Assembly: GCA_009780325.1 (NCBI GenBank)
Contig: WRAF01000016.1
Span: 1-45,001 of the forward strand
Length of the DNA: 45,001 nucleotides
Reading direction: 5' to 3'
From: Bacillota bacterium
Lineage (GTDB): Bacteria > Bacillota > Clostridia > Christensenellales > Pumilibacteraceae
Shown piece after piece: positions 42,105 to 45,001 of this stretch. A model generated the notes under the pieces. The model was not told where the DNA came from, ran no database searches, and was given only the letters and a program-made list of their open reading frames with translations. Positions within the stretch are counted from its first letter, which is position 1, and each line of letters begins with the position of its first letter. Both the position numbers and the translations under genes were made by a program.

Positions 42105-43266
42105 TCAACATCAAAAACTAAAAGAGAATTATCTTTTTTCTAACATTGCAAAGAAAGTGAACGAGTTTAACAAATATAATAGTCATGTTAAGTTAATTAA
42201 ATTAGGAATTGGAGATGTGACAAGACCGCTTGTGCCTAGTGTAATAAAAGCTATGCAAGAGGCTGTGCTGCATATGGGGGATGCGTCTACTTTTAAAGGA
42301 TATGGATTAGAACAAGGCTATTTGTTTTTAAGAGAAGCGATTAAAAATTATTATTTAATCAAAGGCGCAAAAATATGTGAAGACGAGATTTTTATTAGCG
42401 ATGGAGCAAAAAGTGATATAGGTAATATATTAGATTTGTTTGATAAGAATAACATTGTATTAATTCCTGATCCTGTTTATCCTGCTTATTTAGACACTAA
42501 TATTATGGCAGGGCAAAATGTTATTTTTTTAAAAGCAGCTGAGTCTAATGAGTTTTTGCCTATGCCGGATAAGAATATTAAAGCAGACATAATTTATTTG
42601 TGTTCTCCTAATAATCCAACAGGTGCTGTTTATACAAAAGATCAATTAAAAATATGGGTGGATTATGCAATAAAAAATGCTGCTGTTATTTTGTTTGACA
42701 GTGCGTATGAGGCCTTCATAGATGATAAAAACCTGCCGACAAGCATTATGCAAATTGAAGGAGCAAAAAAGTGTGCCATAGAATTTTGTTCCTTTTCTAA
42801 AACTGCGGGATTTACTGGCGTTAGGTGCGGGTATACGGTTGTGCCAAAAGAGCTAAAAAGAGAAGGGCAAAGCTTAAATAAAATGTGGTTAAGGCGTCAG
42901 AGTACAAAATTTAATGGAGTGTCTTATATTGTTCAAAAAGGTGCAGAAGCAGTGTTTAGTCAGAAGGGTCAAAAACAGATTAAAGAAAATATAGATTATT
43001 ATAAACAAAATGCAAAAATAATTTGTGATTGCTTAAATCAATTAGATATTTATCATTGCGGAGGAATAAATGCTCCCTATGTATGGCTTAAGTGCGGCAT
43101 GGATAGCTGGGAGTTTTTTGATTTTTTATTAAATAATGCAGCGATTATAGGGACTCCTGGGGCAGGGTTTGGAGAAATGGGAGAAGGATATTTTAGGCTA
43201 AGTGCGTTTTCTACTAGAGATAGCACGATTGAGGCTATGAATAGATTGTTAAAAATTCTAAAGTGA
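42091..43266 (+). CDS. dapL: LL-diaminopimelate aminotransferase
   Basis: 391 residues, a class I PLP aminotransferase that makes LL-DAP from tetrahydrodipicolinate and glutamate. Family blocks: LIKLGIGDVTRPL (about 35-47), STFKGYGLEQGYLFLREAI, DGAKSDIGNI, CSPNNPTGAVYTKDQL near 173, FDSAYEAFI and the PLP-lysine motif SFSKTAGFTGVRCGYT (about 231-246). The first two blocks separate DapL from other aminotransferases. AAGGAG near the end of dapF serves the ATG at 42091. Product passes to DapF, its operon partner. Confidence 0.93.
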   Translation: MKLNNQHQKLKENYLFSNIAKKVNEFNKYNSHVKLIKLGIGDVTRPLVPSVIKAMQEAVLHMGDASTFKGYGLEQGYLFLREAIKNYYLIKGAKICEDEIFISDGAKSDIGNILDLFDKNNIVLIPDPVYPAYLDTNIMAGQNVIFLKAAESNEFLPMPDKNIKADIIYLCSPNNPTGAVYTKDQLKIWVDYAIKNAAVILFDSAYEAFIDDKNLPTSIMQIEGAKKCAIEFCSFSKTAGFTGVRCGYTVVPKELKREGQSLNKMWLRRQSTKFNGVSYIVQKGAEAVFSQKGQKQIKENIDYYKQNAKIICDCLNQLDIYHCGGINAPYVWLKCGMDSWEFFDFLLNNAAIIGTPGAGFGEMGEGYFRLSAFSTRDSTIEAMNRLLKILK

Positions 43267-43277
43267 CTTTTAAACTC

Positions 43278-43306
43278 TTGACAGGATAGTTTATCTTTAG
43301 TATTAT
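43278..43306 (+). promoter_or_regulatory. pdxST promoter
   Basis: TTGACA (43278-43283), 17 nt, TATTAT (43301-43306). Confidence 0.75.
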
Positions 43307-43338
43307 ATTTATGAAAGTATATAAATGGAGATAAAAAA

Positions 43339-44211
43339 ATGAACAAACGATATGATTTAAACAAAAATTTGGCGCAAATGCTTAAAGGCGGCGTCATAAT
43401 GGATGTATCTAACAAAGAGCAGGCTAAAATTGCTCAAGAGGCTGGTGCTTGTGCTGTCATGGCATTAGAGAGGATTCCTGCTGATATTAGGGCTGCTGGC
43501 GGCGTTTCAAGAATGTCTGATCCAAAACTAATTAAAGAAATCCAAAGCGTTGTGTCTATTCCTGTAATGGCAAAGGTTAGGATAGGTCATTTTGCCGAGG
43601 CGCAAATTTTAGAGGCTATTGAGATTGATTATATTGATGAGTCTGAAGTTTTATCGCCTGCAGATGATGTTTATCATATTAATAAGCGTGATTTTAAAGT
43701 GCCGTTTGTGTGCGGCGCTAAAAATCTAGGTGAAGCTTTAAGAAGAATTAATGAAGGTGCAAGCATGATTAGAACTAAGGGTGAGCCTGGTACTGGTGAT
43801 GTTGTGCAAGCTGTTAGACACATGAGAGCTATTAATAATGAAATTAGAAAACTAGCTGGATTAGATAGAAATGAATTGTATCATGCGGCTAAAGAGCTGG
43901 CTGCTCCTTATGATTTGGTTGAATATGTTGCTAAAAACAAAAAATTGCCTGTGGTTAATTTTGCAGCTGGAGGAATTGCTACTCCGGCAGACGCTGCACT
44001 TATGATGCAGCTTGGTGCTGAAGGTGTGTTTGTGGGCAGCGGGATTTTCAAATCAGGTAATCCTAAGAAAAGAGCAGAGGCTATTGTTAAAGCAGTGACA
44101 AACTATAAAGATGCAAAAGTGATTGCGGCTTTAAGTGAGGATTTGGGTGAGGCGATGGTCGGTATAAATGAACAGGAGATTGAAATTATAATGGCTCAAA
44201 GAGGGAATTAA
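43339..44211 (+). CDS. pdxS: Pyridoxal 5'-phosphate synthase, synthase subunit
   Basis: 290 residues. With PdxT it builds PLP from ribose 5-phosphate, glyceraldehyde 3-phosphate and ammonia. Family blocks: [20 protein letters not shown] (about 16-35), [32 protein letters not shown] with the second catalytic Lys, [20 protein letters not shown] and [24 protein letters not shown] precedes the ATG, with a near-consensus promoter about 30 nt further up. pdxT follows after 6 nt. PLP made here serves dapL and tnaA among others. Confidence 0.96.
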   Translation: MNKRYDLNKNLAQMLKGGVIMDVSNKEQAKIAQEAGACAVMALERIPADIRAAGGVSRMSDPKLIKEIQSVVSIPVMAKVRIGHFAEAQILEAIEIDYIDESEVLSPADDVYHINKRDFKVPFVCGAKNLGEALRRINEGASMIRTKGEPGTGDVVQAVRHMRAINNEIRKLAGLDRNELYHAAKELAAPYDLVEYVAKNKKLPVVNFAAGGIATPADAALMMQLGAEGVFVGSGIFKSGNPKKRAEAIVKAVTNYKDAKVIAALSEDLGEAMVGINEQEIEIIMAQRGN

Positions 44212-44217
44212 TTTATA

Positions 44218-44781
44218 ATGAATATAGCAGTATTAGCACTTCAAGGTGCATTTATTGAGCATAGAAAAAAGCTAGATGATTTAAAGGTGTCTAATTTTGA
44301 AATTAGGCACTTATCAGATTTAGAAAAGCCTTTTGATGGTTTAATTTTGCCTGGCGGAGAAAGTACGGTTATGGGCAAACTATTAAAAGAACTAGGATTA
44401 TTTGAGCCATTATTAAAAATGATAAAGGGCGGGCTGCCTGTTATGGGCACATGCGCAGGATTGATTTTATTGGCTGAGAATATAGACAAAGAAAGCGGAC
44501 ATTTTAAGACAATGCCTGTGACTATAGCAAGAAATGCATATGGTCGTCAATTAGGCAGTTTTGATGTTAAAAGTAATTTTGCCGACAAAAAGAATGTGCC
44601 TATGGTGTTTATTAGGGCTCCTAGTATTTTAAAAGTGGGCGATAAGACAGAGATTTTGTCACAACATGATGGTGCAATAACAGCGGCAAAATATAAAAAT
44701 CAATTGGGGATAACTTTTCATCCAGAACTGACAGAGGATTTGACTATTCATAAGTATTTTATGGATATGATTAAAAAGTAA
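44218..44781 (+). CDS. pdxT: Pyridoxal 5'-phosphate synthase, glutaminase subunit
   Basis: 187 residues, class I glutamine amidotransferase that feeds ammonia to PdxS. Triad: Cys in GTCAGLILLA (about residue 79), His and Glu in HPELTED (about 169-171); substrate loop LPGGESTVMGKL (about 44-55). Starts with NIAVLALQGAFIEH, the family signature. The ribosome binding site is weak (GAGGG at the end of pdxS, about 13 nt away), suggesting coupling to pdxS translation. No terminator is obvious behind it. Confidence 0.95.
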   Translation: MNIAVLALQGAFIEHRKKLDDLKVSNFEIRHLSDLEKPFDGLILPGGESTVMGKLLKELGLFEPLLKMIKGGLPVMGTCAGLILLAENIDKESGHFKTMPVTIARNAYGRQLGSFDVKSNFADKKNVPMVFIRAPSILKVGDKTEILSQHDGAITAAKYKNQLGITFHPELTEDLTIHKYFMDMIKK

Positions 44782-45001
44782 TTTTTTAAAGAATTTCATC
44801 ATGCAACTTTATGTCATCCTTTAGGCAATTTTTCTGTATCTTCTTGTTTTGTAAAGTGTAATCCTCTTTGGGTGGTTCTCATAATGCGGAACATATTTTT
44901 TAACGGATTAGATTCTTACAGGATGACATAAAGTTAGGTTTAAGTAGAGTGGTTTTTATTTAGTGGTTTTTATTTTTAGCAATCCAATTAAAATTTTGTC
45001 A
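44782..45001. other. Window end: intergenic with MITE-like fragments
   Basis: A right-half MITE-like fragment (TTTATGTCATCCTTTAGGC, about 44809-44827) and a further copy starting near 44906 (TAGATTCTTACAGGATGACA) that runs to the window end. No gene seen. Confidence 0.55.
44906..45001. repeat. MITE-like inverted repeat, copy cut by window end
   Basis: The left end TAGATTCTTACAGGATGACA is clear and the right end AAAATTTTGTCA is cut off. The interior is in the orientation of copy 1. Confidence 0.6.

Overview
The window looks like a piece of chromosome from a low-GC, endospore-forming Clostridia-type Bacillota. The evidence is a GerA/GerB/GerC germination operon behind a forespore sigma-G-like promoter, SpoVG, meso-DAP synthesis by the diaminopimelate aminotransferase route (dapF-dapL), an IspDF fusion, a strong A+T bias and Gram-positive-type -35/-10 boxes. 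No rRNA, tRNA or CRISPR array was seen. The exact lineage cannot be read from the sequence.

Layout. 1-8 kb: housekeeping and small membrane genes, namely a truncated zinc-knuckle gene, a Pr6Pr-like membrane protein, spoVG, murC, a holin-like protein, gdhA, a ZIP metal transporter, a YgjV-like protein and a zinc-ribbon membrane protein. 8.3-28.6 kb: a surface-protein island. It holds one giant BspA-type lipoprotein gene (3176 aa), then a four-gene operon: a membrane protein with an InlB-like repeat, a BatA/vWA protein, a double-vWA protein and a second BspA-type lipoprotein that carries a rubredoxin-like cysteine insert. Nearly identical double-hairpin modules (about 8.0, 18.1 and 29.0 kb) and MITE-like inverted repeats lie before, between and after these two blocks. 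29.3-33.8 kb: a divergent XRE repressor/small-ORF pair with two operator-like palindromes, then gerA-gerB-gerC. 33.9-38.3 kb: an RGG-rich membrane protein, a serpin lipoprotein, tryptophanase and a small orphan gene. 38.3-39.75 kb: a reverse transcriptase preceded by about 240 nt of strongly base-paired, GC-richer sequence. 39.7-44.8 kb: rqcP-ispDF (minus strand), dapF-dapL and pdxS-pdxT.

How it fits together. The island genes all point to the outside of the membrane. The vWA/BatA proteins could assemble or display the large LRR lipoproteins, but the usual MoxR ATPase partner is absent from the window. The germination operon has a sigma-G promoter placed so close to the gerA start codon that the mRNA would be leaderless. 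At least four other genes have a -10 box 6-8 nt before the start codon and no Shine-Dalgarno, so leaderless initiation may be common here.

The best candidates for something undescribed are the reverse transcriptase with its upstream RNA-like module (38.32-39.75 kb), the MoxR-less vWA/LRR operon with the cysteine-rich insert, the repeated double-hairpin modules that bracket the island, and the leaderless promoter pattern.
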